From assembly GCA_905221605.1 (NCBI GenBank), contig CAJNDS010001458.1, positions 1-64,000 on the forward strand: a stretch of DNA of 64,000 nt, written 5' to 3'. Made by a program: the position numbers and the translations under genes. Shown piece after piece: positions 54,053-64,000 of this stretch (positions within the stretch are counted from its first letter, which is position 1; every line of letters starts with the position of its first letter). The notes beneath the pieces are model-generated. The model worked only from the letters and a program-made list of their open reading frames with translations, did no database searches and was not told the origin of the DNA. The DNA is from Symbiodinium natans (taxonomy: Eukaryota > Sar > Dinophyceae > Suessiales > Symbiodiniaceae).

Positions 54053-55470
54053 CAAATCTACGCATTTTTTTTTTTTTTTTCGCGCGCCTTTTTCCGTCAG
54101 CCAGGAAGTGTCCAGTCTGCCCTTCCCGCTCCTACATGCTCCTACGCGGCGCGCAGCGGCAGCAGAGAGGGCAGCGCCGGTTCGGCAAGCTCGACGACTT
54201 CGCTGAGCGTCGGCTGCCCATCGCCGCCCGGCTGCGCTGGTGCGCGCCAGATGCCGCCCAGCAGCGTGGACGCTAGCGCGCGCTGCTGCGCGCAGCTCAG
54301 GAACCCCCACCAGCGGCGCTGCCAGCCTGCTGTAGCAGCTGCGCGCAGCACGGGGGGAGCTCGCAGGGACCGCACGCGAACGAGGCGACGCAGGAGATCG
54401 TGGGCCTCGCTGCCCCAACGCCCGCCGACCTCAGATGGCAGCACCACGAGCTTTTGCGGTCCGGGCCGAGCAAGCTCAGGGTACCGTGCGAGTTTCCGGC
54501 GCCGCGCGACTTCGATTGCCGCGCCGTCACGATCGCGACTTCCCGGCTGCGGCATCCCGTCCGCGCGCAGGGGTGACACGAGCGTGACATCGCAGCACAG
54601 CGCCTCGCCGCGCCTGGTGGCGCCGTACAAGACGAAGTCGAGGCGGCGCCCGATCGTCGGCCGGGATCCCAGGCGCGGTGGTGTGCAGAAGCCACTGTTG
54701 AGGCACAACGCGGCCTTCAGCGCCAACCGCCTCGCGAGCGACCCGCACCCACGCGCGCTCGAGGAGTGGGGCTCGTCGCGCCAGCAGGCCACTGCGGGCG
54801 CATGCAGCACGGTGATCCCCGAGCTCATCGACGCGGGCGCCACAGGGGAGGGGGAGGCGCAAGCGTCGGCGCAGAGCGATGAGCATTTCGGGTGGCGTGA
54901 GCGTACTGGCTGCGTTTGCGGGGATGGCACGGAGCCATTCGCCAGCGTGGGCACCTGACTGTGAGCGCAGCAGCGCACGGGAATCGGCACGGAGGCTGAG
55001 GAGGAGGCGCTCGCGGTAGGACGTGTTGAGTGCGCGAGCTGCCAGTCTCTGCCAGCCACGAATCCAATCCCCGGTCTCTGCCGGCTCGTCGGGCGCGGGC
55101 GCTGGGGGCGCTACGCCTTCCAGGAGGGTGGGCCAGTCCGGGCGCGTGGTCCAACCCTCTGCATCCAGGACAGCGCCTGCGGCTGCCGCGGCCCTCAATG
55201 AAGGCGCTGCTGCCGCGTCGGCAGCCGCCAGCTCACGCGCGCACCGCGCCGCAGCATCCGGCCTGCGCTGGTGCATGACTGGGAGCGCATCAGCCCACGC
55301 TGCCCAGTATGCAGCCGCGCGCACCCGCTCGGCGCTGCATAGCCCCAAGCCGCCCAACAAGGTGGGCATGAAAGCCAGTGAGCGGGCTGCTTCCCAAACC
55401 TCACCTTCCGCGTCGGGCTCAGAAAGGAGATGCTGCAGCGTCCGCCATATGGCGCTATCAAATCTACGCA
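54053..55470 (-). mobile_element. 5'-truncated LINE insertion with poly(A) tail and 12-bp TSD
   Basis: The minus-strand element runs from 55458 down to a 16-base poly(A) (T-run 54065-54080). It is directly flanked by exact copies of caaatctacgca at 54053-54064 and 55459-55470. Only about 1.4 kb of 3' end is present, as expected from incomplete reverse transcription of a non-LTR element. Confidence 0.85.
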
Positions 55471-55483
55471 AATTGAAGCCCAA
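54142..55483 (-). pseudogene. LINE ORF2 C-terminal region with endonuclease-like domain
   Basis: The frame from 55458 (the eight codons above, MGFNLRRF, come from flanking DNA) carries the C-terminal region of a LINE polyprotein: GGLGLCSAERVRAAAYWAAW, then RALLRSQSGAHAGEWL, RRRLRLPLP and a C...DELGDHRAAC zinc-like motif. Near 54655 the coding sense moves to another frame by an indel and continues RRLDFVLYGATRRGEALCCD, TLVSPL, ARRRKLARYPEL, VVLPSEVGGRW and a Trp-rich end, to a TAG at 54142. The D...D-x-T...K spacing resembles a PD-(D/E)XK restriction-like endonuclease (inferred). Truncated and frameshifted, hence inactive. Confidence 0.75.
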
Positions 55484-55534
55484 AATAGTGGGACGCTACA
55501 CAAATTAAAACGTCCGTGCGTCATGATATTTTTT

Positions 55535-56264
55535 CCATGATTTTTGTTCGCCCTTTTCCGACTGCAAGTGCCAGAGCTACGTTGGTCGAGCTACTACCAC
55601 AGCGGGCAGTCCTGGTTTAGGGCCGCAGGGGAAGGCGGCTCATTGGTGGCGAGGTCGAGCACGCGGTCCAGTGCAGGGCCGTCGCTCGGCCCAAAAAGTG
55701 GCGCAGCCAGCCACGCTCGGCCCAAGGCTGTGCTCGCCACGGCGAGCTGGACCGCAACGGAAAGGGCTCCCCACCAGCGTCTTGCCCAGCCGGAGGACGC
55801 CGCAGCGCGCACGGCAGGCGGCGCGCGTAGAGCGGGAGGTCGCGAACAAAGTGCTGCGCAGCTTGGCTCCAGCGGCCTCCTATCTCGGAGCCTAGGACCA
55901 CTAGCTTCTGCGGGCCGCCCCTCGCGAGTTCGGGGTACGTACGGCGCTTGCGTCGCTCCGCCACCTGCAGCACGGCACCGTCCACCTCCACGGCGCATGG
56001 ATGTGGATGACCCGTTCTGGTTAGAGGAGACACGAGTGTTGCGTCGCAGCACAGCGCTCCTCCGTTGGCGGTGGCCCCGTAAACGACGAGATCAAGGCGG
56101 CGGCGGTCGTCGGCAGGGACGCCTGCCGCAGTCGTATGGGCGAGCCACTGCTGTGGCACGACCTGACCTTCGGCGCCGACGGCCTCTCGCGCCACGCGGG
56201 CCCACGCGCGCTCGACGACTTTAGCGCGTCTGGAGACGAGGAAACTCGAGCAAGGAGGTGGCAA
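55535..56264 (-). pseudogene. Second LINE C-terminal copy, truncated and frameshifted
   Basis: The minus-strand frame from 56264 matches the first copy from its VERAWARVAREAVGAEG stretch onward: PQQWLAHTTAAGVPADDRRR, LDLVVYGATANGGALCCDAT, AERRKRRTYPEL, VVLGSEIGGRW. Near 55,850 coding sense moves to the frame ending at 55594 (AVRAAASSGWARRWWGALS). The 3' end (ttgttcgcccttttccgact) resembles that of the first copy, but the poly(A) is short and no clear target duplication was found. The upstream two thirds of the domain are missing. Confidence 0.65.
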
Positions 56265-56329
56265 ACGCGCGTTGCGTTGCGATGGCGATCAAGCCACTCC
56301 GACGTACACGGCAGCTCACTGCGGCATGA

Positions 56330-56530
56330 GCGCTCGCCTCGCACCTTTGCAAAGAACTTCGGGAAGGTGACGTCACAGCTCGCGATCGACACCACACTGG
56401 TGTCCCGTGTGCGGAAGGAAAGGCGGCGCAGGGCTTGCGGTGCGTGCCTTGTTGGGGGCTCCAGGCACGTCAAGGCCGACTCGAGGACAACGAGTTGGCA
56501 TCTGTGTGAGCGCAGTAACAAAGGACTTGA
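56330..56530 (+). pseudogene. LINE C-terminal fragment, plus strand
   Basis: A plus-strand peptide FGKVTSQLAIDTTLVSRVRK matches the endonuclease-like core (D-x-T-L-V-S-P-L) of the neighbouring LINE copies, then decays. Opposite in orientation to the other copies. Confidence 0.45.
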
Positions 56531-56559
56531 CTTGAAAATCGAGTGCTCGCCACTGAGAA

Positions 56560-56790
56560 GCGACAGCCGTGTGGAACTGGACAGGCTTCGGATCCGAAAT
56601 TCGCGTCATTCCGGCTACGCGCGTTCCAACGGCCGGCAACGCAGAGTGCGGCGCCAGCACAGCGACCAGCATACCTTCTTGGCGCACCCGCAGAGACGAG
56701 GGCCGACACGAGCGTGGTGTCGACTGCCATTTGCGCACCTCCCAAAGTGGTATGCATTCGGCATCTGGCACGGGTGCCAAGGTAGGCCGG
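56560..56790 (-). pseudogene. LINE C-terminal fragment, minus strand
   Basis: A minus-strand peptide GGAQMAVDTTLVSALVSAGA with a following Ala/Gly-rich stretch is another decayed copy of the same core, inverted relative to 56330-56530. Confidence 0.45.
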
Positions 56791-58033
56791 TCGAAGCAGT
56801 GAGCCTGCAGAGCGGCCGATTCGTCGCGTAGCGCGAAAAGGCGTGGGCGCGCGTGGTGGGGTACTATAAAGGCAAATTGCCCTTGCGCTGAAAGTGTTGC
56901 GGCGTCGCTGCTGGGTATGCACAGTCCTCACGGCTTCTCACGTACTCGCATGCCTTGTTTGCCATGTGCTCGCTTTCAATCTTGTGAGGGGTGCAGGGGC
57001 AGCGCAAGCAGAAACAGACATGCAAGCTTGACACGCATTTCACGTTCAACCAGTCTGTTCACCTCAGTAGTTGAGTAGTGAGGTAAGGCGGCGCGAATCA
57101 CGTCTGCACCGCAAGAGTTCGTCACATTCCTGGAGCATCTCAACAAGCCGCATTGGCATCTACATATGCAGGGCGCCATGCACGCTGACATGCATCACTG
57201 TCGGAGGAAGCGAGTGATTGACGTGAATCGTGTAGCCAATGTTGCAAAAACAACCACCATGGATCGACGGAAACCTTCACTACGGAAAAGCGCAAAGCCA
57301 CGGCATGATCGATGGCGCTCTCTTCTCTTCCATTCGGACGCTCACGTAGCACAAAGGCGGCATACTGCATTGTATGATGGCCGAAAGAACAACAAAACAC
57401 AGGAACGCATCTACGTGCTTTGCATGCCCATGGCTCTGCAACAGTTTGCATCATGGAATGCGTTTGTGGGCAAGATCCGGGCAGCTCCTCCAGCCGTGGG
57501 CAGCCCATTGGTCGAGTCGTGTACATGCAAGCCAGCACACCCGCATGGAAGGTGAGGGAGTTGAAATGAGTTGAAGGAAATCTGGGGAAGGCGGCAGTAT
57601 GCGCGCGAGAGAACGACAACACCGTTGAAACACGGGCGTCCCCAAAGACTTCCGAGCATGTTGGCGGCGTCTACCCCTTAGCCGCGTGACGCCGCTGGTG
57701 CTCGCGTAGGCTCTCCAAGACATGCAACTCCGGCCTTCCTCCACCCTCCCTTCCCCAAGCGTGCGTGCTGCGTTTGCCATGCACGGCTCGAGGGCCAGCT
57801 CCAAGACCAAGGGCTTTCTGAAGGCTGCCGTCTTACGTTGCCTTCCTGCATCTTTTTATCGGGCTGTGTGGAGTTTATCAGGGTGTTTAGTAAGGGGCTT
57901 AGAGGGCTTAGGGGGTGCTGTAACCAAGCAACCTGGAGTTCCTGCTGCAGCGTCACGCGGAGCTCGCCCACGTGCCGCACGGCTGTGCCAGCACTGCTCG
58001 GGGGGTCCTCATGTGTGGCACTTGAAAGGGGGG
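56791..58033. other. No supported gene
   Basis: Open frames on both strands around 57,140-57,810 without domains or conserved character. Confidence 0.35.
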
Positions 58034-58078
58034 TTTTAGGGTTTAGGGTTTTAGGGTTTAGGGTTTAGGGTTTAGGGT

Positions 58079-58166
<88 letters not shown>

Positions 58167-58190
58167 GGTTTAGGGTTTAGGGTTTAGGGT
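58034..58190. repeat. TTTAGGG array with a homogenised TTGAGGG block
   Basis: TTTAGGG units, then about 13 consecutive GGGTTGA units (about 58075-58168), then TTTAGGG again. Confidence 0.92.
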
Positions 58191-58344
58191 ACGGCTCCTC
58201 CATTTCCAAGGTCATCAGCCTGCTCATGGCCTCGTTGGGCGTTCGGCATTCTCGCATCACGTAATCTCAGAGTGAGGCCTCTCTGTGCGAGACGCCACCA
58301 TTAAGGCAGACTAAGGCTGGGGGTGTACACGCCACGGGCAGGGC

Positions 58345-58445
58345 AGAGCTGGAGAGGGAGGGGGGGGGAGGCAAAGCGGGAGGGGGTAAGGGGGTAAGGG
58401 GGGAGGGGGGGCGGGGGGGAAGCAGGGGGAGGGGAGTGTGTTGTG
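58345..58445. repeat. G-rich purine tract
   Basis: About 100 bp of G runs separated by a, aa, c or ta on the plus strand. It could form G-quadruplexes. The interval from here to 59,400 holds no supported gene. Confidence 0.7.
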
Positions 58446-59412
58446 TTTTTGTGGGCGGAGTTTGTTGTTTTGCTATCTCGATCAGAGAGGGGGGGGGGCT
58501 TGCGACTAGTGAGTTCGCTTTCTCTGCGTTGTTGGGAGTTATTCTTTTGTTTTTACCCTAACCCTCAACCCCGAAACCCAAGTTACTCCACCCAGAAATG
58601 ACAGAGAGGAAGGAAGACCTTCGGGTTGTTAATTCGAAAGGAAAAGAGAGGATCGCCATACTTTTGCCTATCGTATGTGTCAGGGGGGGCAACAGGATTC
58701 TTATGATTGCGTTTTCTATTCGTCGGATCATGAAGAGAGCTGCCGCTACCGCTGTATTCTTTCTTGGGGGTGAGAGATGCAACGCCAGATTTGACTCTTG
58801 TTTGAATTGCATTGGGCTCCCCATTCTGCTATAGACACGACACCGTAAACCTTCAACCCTACAGCCCTCTTGTACGGCCGGAACCTTTCAGCACGCAGCT
58901 GGTACTTGCACCACATCCAGCTTTGCTCCATTTGCTTGGACAAGGGGGTTAGCGTTTCGGGTTGAGGGCTTAGAGGGCCGCAGAATCTCAGAATCACCTG
59001 CTCTCAGGGAAGGGTGCAGGCATGCTCTAAGTGATTGCAAGGAATTCCGGCAGTGAAGATGGGGGTTTGGGGGTAAGATTTAGGGGCATATTCTGCTTCC
59101 TGTCTTGATCCCAAATTTGGCACCTGCAGCATCGTCAACCAACCGCAATTAAGTTCTGACCTGTTTGGCAATCCTGCAGCGCCACCTCAACTTCTACGAC
59201 TAAAATAGAGTCCCATTTCGGACAGCCTAGGCCTCGGGCTACGGCTATGGCTGCAGTTTGATTCAAGTCACGCGTTCAGACATGCCCCCCCGTCCTGTTG
59301 CACAGCTGTGTAGACAACTGCCGGTTGCTTCTTCTGGTCCTGCGATCACAGTTGCGATGGCGACTCTCATAGCCATCAATGGCTTCAAGACAGCTTCAAA
59401 GACGTGCGTCAC

Positions 59413-59680
59413 CTAGAGTCGCAGTTCGTGAAAGTGGTCCGGGTGGGCGAACTCCAACGCCAAGCCGCAGTTTTGGACGGCCTGGCCAAAGAAGTCTGCT
59501 GAGATGAACTTTGAGGGTTCCGAGCTTAGATGAACTTTGAGGGTTTGGGGCCAAAGTATGGGAGGGAGTCTGCGGTTTCTTCTTTTGGCCTGAGGCGCAA
59601 TGCGAGACTCTTTCGACACGCCTTCATGACGATGTCCTTGCGGTTCCGCATCTTCGTGGTTGCCTCTGAGTTGCCCCCGA
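59413..59680 (-). pseudogene. DUF4116-like fragment
   Basis: Minus-strand peptides RNRKDIVMKACRKSLALRL and, in a second frame, FFGQAVQNCGLALEFA resemble DUF4116 repeat units (..VV..AV...G.AL.fA..). The frame change between them and the absence of a start suggest a decayed piece, similar in kind to 33232-33372. Confidence 0.3.
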
Positions 59681-59682
59681 AA

Positions 59683-60168
59683 ACCCTAAACCCTAAACCC
59701 TAAACCTTAAACCCCGTTGAACAGTGCCAGTGACAGCTCAGAGCCAACTCAGGTTGCAACGAAGAGGAGGGCCATTCCACACTGCGTCACAGCCTGCTTC
59801 ACCACCTCCAAAATCATGCGGCGCCAAGGTGCAGAGCAGGCAAGCGGGGTTTAGGGTTTAGGGCTTAGGGTTTAGGGTTTAGGGTTTAGGGTTTAGGGTT
59901 TAGGGTTGAGGGTTGAGGGTTGAGGGTTTAGGGTTTAGGGTTTAGGGTTTAGGGTTTAGGGTTAACTTTGAAATACTGGCCTTTTCATTGTCCCGCATGT
60001 CTGGGGAGATGAACTCCAAGACCAATGGATATGACTTCACGGCAGCGACCTGGCCATCGCAGGGCTTCTCTGGCACATCTCTTGTGCCTAAACCCTAAAC
60101 CCTAAACCCTAAACCCTAAACCCTAAACCCTAAACCCTAAACCCTAAACCCTAAACCCTAAACCCTAA
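59683..60168. repeat. Telomere-like arrays in opposed orientations
   Basis: CCCTAAA at 59683-59715, TTTAGGG with a short TTGAGGG block at 59848-59962, then CCCTAAA (about eleven perfect units) at 60089-60168. Confidence 0.9.
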
Positions 60169-60592
60169 GTCAGCATGTCCGAGCTTCCCGCGCAAATCTC
60201 CTCCGAATACTTGAAGAGTGGCGGCGCGTAGCGCAGCGCCCAGCCATGCTTCTGGCACAGGGCTTTGGAGGACATGCTTTTGCTTCTGCCCTCAATTCTG
60301 GGCCCTTATTGGGATGATTAACTTAATGCAGGGACGACATCAGGACCGTGATTTAGACCGCCCAGTTCGGCACAATATGCCTTGCACATTCCACGTACCA
60401 AGCTTGAGGCTGGTACCGTACGAGCGCTTAGAGGCCGAAAGTTCCTACGCCGCGCTGCGACCTACGTTTAGGCTTTCGCCCTGACCGCCTCTTGCAAACC
60501 ACATCGCCACATTTTGTGCCAACCCAAGATCATGATGCGGATCGTTGGGAAGCTGGGAAGAAAGGATCTCCCCCCGTGCGTACAAATTTGCT

Positions 60593-60906
60593 GAAGGCCA
60601 TCGCGAAAGAGGGCGCGGGCAGCTTTGCTGTCCGACGCAGCTGTCGAAGGGCCAACGCTGTATCAGAAGCTCCGGAGCTGGAAAGCATCCGGCACAAAAC
60701 TGGCGCTTGCAAGGGAAGGGATCCAGATCGATAAGCTGCACTCTCAGTTGCACTCTCACCTAAGACCAACTTACATGTTGGAAGCCACGAGGACAGCGAT
60801 TGCAAATCTTCGCGCGACCCACAGAGTTGAGCTGCATCCCCTCCAAAACGAACTACGAATTTGGCCCCGGTGCAAAACCCCTGCTATCCCCAGCTCTACG
60901 CCTTAG
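60593..60906 (+). other. Possible plus-strand coding segment, conserved in both tandem copies
   Basis: The frame at 60625-60906 (and 62741-63046 in the duplicate) reads TLYQKLRSWKASGTKLALAR and further helix-like sequence, convergent with the minus-strand membrane gene. Conservation is uninformative because the whole unit is duplicated. No domain recognised. Confidence 0.2.
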
Positions 60907-62360
60907 TGTCGAAATCATTCGTGGCTAAGGTTGGTGGAGCAGCTCCTTGGCTCGAGGCCTTTGGAGCATTCGCCCTCAAGTGCTTCCGGAGGTTGAAGAG
61001 GCCGGAGGACAGGTTGAGCAGGAAGAAAATGGAGTTGCAAACGATCGTGATCCAAATCATCGTGGTCACGGCCGACTCCGCCGCGGCAAGAGCCTCGGTC
61101 ATCCGGGCTTCGGCCTCCGTGGTCAGCGACATGGCGGTCTCGATGGCACGGGGCCGCTTCGTGGCCGAGTCCAGGCCTGGCGCCTCGATGACGTTGCACA
61201 GCGTGCCATTGGGAAGGCCAAGCGACGACGCGCATTCCGGCCGGCTCACCACCTGGCGGCTTCAATCTTCAGTGGTGGCGATGGCGGCGAGCGAGCGAGC
61301 GAGCGACGTGAGAACGAGAACAAGCCCCTTGAATCCCCTTCTCACAACGCACACGCGCCTGGATCCCCATGGCAGCCGCGTTCAACTGGGCATGGACCTC
61401 GGCCTCGTTGCCACAGAGCTTCCTTCAGGGCTTCTTGCCGCCAGCTTGCAAGGGGCTGCGGGCTGTAGGGACTAGGGTAGGGTCTAGGGTCTCGGGTCTG
61501 TAAGGCTTAGGGTTTAGGGTTTAGGGTTTAGCGAGGCTTTAGGCGCGCACCCGGTGTATGGGCAGATGGCCGACTCCAGCTGCTCTGGCACCAGGGGAGC
61601 CCCAGAGGAGTCCAGCTTTGGCACCAGACAGTCGCCTGTGCCGAGAGGGAGAGAGAAAGCACGGGCTAGTGCGATTAGTGGCACATCTCTGATCATTTCT
61701 GTGGGGGCTGCAGTTTTCCTGGCCTTCGTAGGAGCCACAGAACTGCTCAGACACCTGGTCGTTGCAGGACTCCATGCCCATGACCGAAGCGCATGTCTGC
61801 ACCGTCTGGGTCATGCGACTATAGGTGACGGAGTAGCCGCGTGCCGTGGCTTCCGGAGCCAGGACTGCTAGAACGTCGTCCAAGACCCTTGCTGTCGCCA
61901 CCTCCATCACCATCTCGCCCCGGCCACCGATGGGGTAGACCGCATCGCCAACCAAGCGCGATGTGCCACTCTGCGAGTACGGCAAGCCGACGCCACCGCT
62001 GGCCATGTCCGTGGCGTTCGGAGCCAGCTCGACAACCTCGAAACCTGCAGCCAAGGTGGTCATCTTCGCCTGGCCCGGGTTGGTGCAAGCAGTGGTGACC
62101 GTCTTGTTCACATAAAGGCCGTAGGGGGGAGACCCGGGCAGCAGGCCCCTTCCCTCTGCGAGCGGGGACGGCATGCTCAGGCCTGATAGCCTCAAGCCAT
62201 CAGGGGGCGGCGTGGTGCACTCCATTGGCACGTAGAAGGGCGTCCATCGCACTTTCTCCGTGATCCCCCAGATCAGGATTGTGAGGTTTAGTGGTGCTGC
62301 GCACAGCCCCACAATGGCCTGCACTTTGGGTGAGCAGCATCCCTTCTTGCAGCAGCCCAT
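60896..62360 (-). CDS. Two-transmembrane protein of unknown function, tandem copy 1 (multi-exon)
   Basis: ATG at 62360 starts MGCCKKGCCSPKVQAIVGLC, with a Cys-rich N-terminus and a first membrane helix (about residues 14-35). An ectodomain of about 230 residues follows, with several Cys and N-glycosylation sites. Its frame must change at a C5 tract (61703-61707 on the plus strand), after which EMIRDVPLIALARAFSLPLG to ICPYTGC continues. An intron containing TTTAGGG repeats (61508-61530) follows. The last exon begins after an AG at 61253-61254 and runs 61252-60896: ...AESAVTTMIWITIVCNSIFF, a second membrane helix, and a short cytoplasmic tail. The topology (short N tail, large loop, C tail) resembles two-pass membrane proteins generally. 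I do not recognise the family. Confidence 0.6.
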
Positions 62361-63013
62361 GGCTCAAGGGCACCAGGTGTTGGGGCGGTTGGGGTATACT
62401 GGGGCGGCTTTGAGAGCAGGATGGCTACAGTAGTGCTGCAGTGCCTACAGTGGGCTGTCTTTGCAGAACCCCATCCCACGAAATCATGGGCTCCCTAAGA
62501 AACACCCGGCTCCCGAAAATATCTTGAAGGCTCCCCACACACATCCTAGACGTCCTAGACTTCCCCTGCATCTTTAAACTGGTGTAGGTAGGCTTCGCCC
62601 AAACCACGCCACATTTTGTGCCAAGCCTGTCCAAGAATGTCCAAGATCATGACACAGATCGCTAGGAAGCTGGGAAGCAAGGATCTCCCCCGTGCGTGCA
62701 AATCTGCTGAAGGCCATCGCGAAAGAGGGCGCGGGCAGCTTTGCTGTCCGACGCAGCCGTCGAAGGGCCAACGCTGTATCAGAAGCTCCGGAGCTGGAAA
62801 GCATCCGGCACAAAACTGGCGCTTGCAAGGGAAGGGATCCAGATCGATAAGCTGCACTCTCAGTTGCACTCTCACCTAAGACCAACTTACATGTTGGAAG
62901 CCACGAGGACAGCGATTGCAAATCTTCGCGCGACCCACAGAGTTGAGCTGCATCCCCTCCAAAACGAACTACGAATTTGGCCCCGGTGCAAAACCCCTGC
63001 TATCCCCAGCTCT

Positions 63014-64000
63014 CTACGCCTTAGTGTCGAAATCATTCGTGGCTAAGGTTGGTGGAGCAGCTCCTTGGCTCGAGGCCTTTGGAGCATTCGCCCTCAAGTG
63101 CTTCCGGAGGTTGAAGAGGCCGGAGGACAGGTTGAGCAGGAAGAAAATGGAGTTGCAAACGATCGTGATCCAAATCATCGTGGTCACGGCCGACTCCGCC
63201 GCGGCAAGAGCCTCGGTCATCCGGGCTTCGGCCTCCGTGGTCAGCGACATGGCGGTCTCGATGGCACGGGGCCGCTTCGTGGCCGAGTCCAGGCCTGGCG
63301 CCTCGATGACGTTGCACAGCGTGCCATTGGGAAGGCCAAGCGACGACGCGCATTCCGGCCGGCTCACCACCTTGCGGCTTCAATCTTCAGTGGTGGCGAT
63401 GGCGGCGAGCGAGCGAGCGAGCGACGTGAGAACGAGAACAAGCCCCTTGAATCCCCTTCTCACAACGCACACGCGCCTGGATCCCCATGGCAGCCGCGTT
63501 CAACTGGGCATGGACCTCGGCCTCGTTGCCACAGAGCTTCCTTCAGGGCTTCTTGCCGCCAGCTTGCAAGGGGCTGCGGGCTGTAGGGACTAGGGTCTAG
63601 GGTCTCGGGTCTGTAAGGCTTAGGGTTTAGGGTTTAGGGTTTAGCGAGGCTTTAGGCGCGCACCCGGTGTATGGGCAGATGGCCGACTCCAGCTGCTCTG
63701 GCACCAGGGGAGCCCCAGAGGAGTCCAGCTTTGGCACCAGACAGTCGCCTGTGCCGAGAGGGAGAGAGAAAGCACGGGCTAGTGCGATTAGTGGCACATC
63801 TCTGATCATTTCTGTGGGGGGCTGCAGTTTTCCTGGCCTTCGTAGGAGCCACAGAACTGCTCAGACACCTGGTCGTTGCAGGACTCCATGCCCATGACCG
63901 AAGCGCATGTCTGCACCGTCTGGGTCATGCGACTATAGGTGACGGAGTAGCCGCGTGCCGTGGCTTCCGGAGCCAGGACTGCTAGAACGTCGTCCAAGAC
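63014..64000 (-). CDS. Two-transmembrane protein, tandem copy 2 (cut by window end)
   Basis: Same-strand, head-to-tail duplicate of 60896-62360. The last exon (63370-63014) encodes the same 118-residue end with the second membrane helix. The next exon upstream is seen from about 63650 to the window edge, and its N-terminal part lies beyond 64000. The C tract is six long here (63816-63821) against five in copy 1, so the frame breaks differently. Four would keep the protein-like frame. The intron acceptor AG is kept despite a SNP beside it. Confidence 0.55.

Larger units (their letters stand above)
60593..64000. repeat. Tandem duplication, unit about 2,116 bp
   Basis: 60593-61880 recurs at 62709-64000 with only a handful of differences: a SNP near 60649, a 2-bp insertion near 63012, a 5-bp change in the 'gactaggg' run, one SNP at the intron acceptor and one extra base in a G-run. 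Just upstream (60470-60592 against 62588-62708) the copies are clearly related but much more diverged. The second unit is cut by the window end. Confidence 0.95.

Noticed and set aside
54041-55505. Alternative 17-bp target duplication (tgggaccctacgcaaat / tgggacgctacacaaat) for the LINE
   Set aside because: It has two mismatches and is not adjacent to the poly(A). The exact 12-bp repeat directly at the tail is the better boundary.
61262-61475. Plus-strand frames of about 170-204 codons over 60861-61475 and the duplicate at 62916-63593
   Set aside because: They run antisense through the last exon and intron of the two-transmembrane gene. They recur only because the unit is duplicated.
1-64000. 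Dinoflagellate spliced-leader relics marking retrocopies
   Set aside because: Looked for by eye on both strands at the starts of the coding regions; none seen.

Overview
The window looks like nuclear DNA of a dinoflagellate. The reasons are: dozens of interstitial TTTAGGG/CCCTAAA arrays in both orientations; very low gene density with long stretches of degenerate repeats; a Ty1/copia element and a LINE C-terminal domain of types I associate with dinoflagellate genomes; and a same-strand, head-to-tail tandem gene duplication. The species cannot be fixed from the sequence. I found no spliced-leader relic (sought by eye), no rRNA or tRNA gene and no CRISPR array. Several open frames supplied with an M actually begin at GTG or TTG, so real starts are noted where I checked them.

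Layout. 0-1.7 kb: remnants of a PARP-like catalytic domain and a DnaJ-like cysteine-rich zinc protein, both minus strand, beside a small inverted-repeat element. 1.7-6 kb: intergenic DNA with telomere-like arrays, minisatellites and three families of MITE-like elements. 6.1-10.1 kb: minus-strand coding sequence for an unrecognised multi-pass membrane protein, broken in frame several times. 12.2-23.0 kb: a complete, apparently very young copia retrotransposon on the minus strand (identical 176-bp LTRs, 5-bp target duplication, initiator-Met-tRNA-like primer site). It has a Gag-protease frame, a short middle frame and a 2,066-codon Pol frame. Between integrase and reverse transcriptase, Pol carries what looks like an intact 2-oxoglutarate/Fe(II) dioxygenase fold. 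23-24.1 kb: broken coding remnants. 24-54 kb: mostly repeats, including a 9-mer telomere-variant array, a hierarchical ~385-bp palindrome, a diverged 458-bp tandem duplication and a large pentanucleotide microsatellite, with isolated exon-like fragments (a DUF4116-like repeat and a sphingomyelin-synthase-like motif). 54-57 kb: a cluster of LINE 3' ends. The best of these is a 5'-truncated insertion with a poly(A) tail and an exact 12-bp target duplication. 60.5-64 kb: two near-identical tandem copies of a gene for a two-transmembrane protein; the second copy runs off the window.

The strongest candidate for something under-described is the dioxygenase-like domain captured inside the copia Pol polyprotein. 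A retroelement carrying its own Fe(II)/2OG oxygenase could act on DNA or RNA modification. Second is the nested palindrome at 42.76-43.14 kb, which can fold either as two hairpins or as one giant hairpin.
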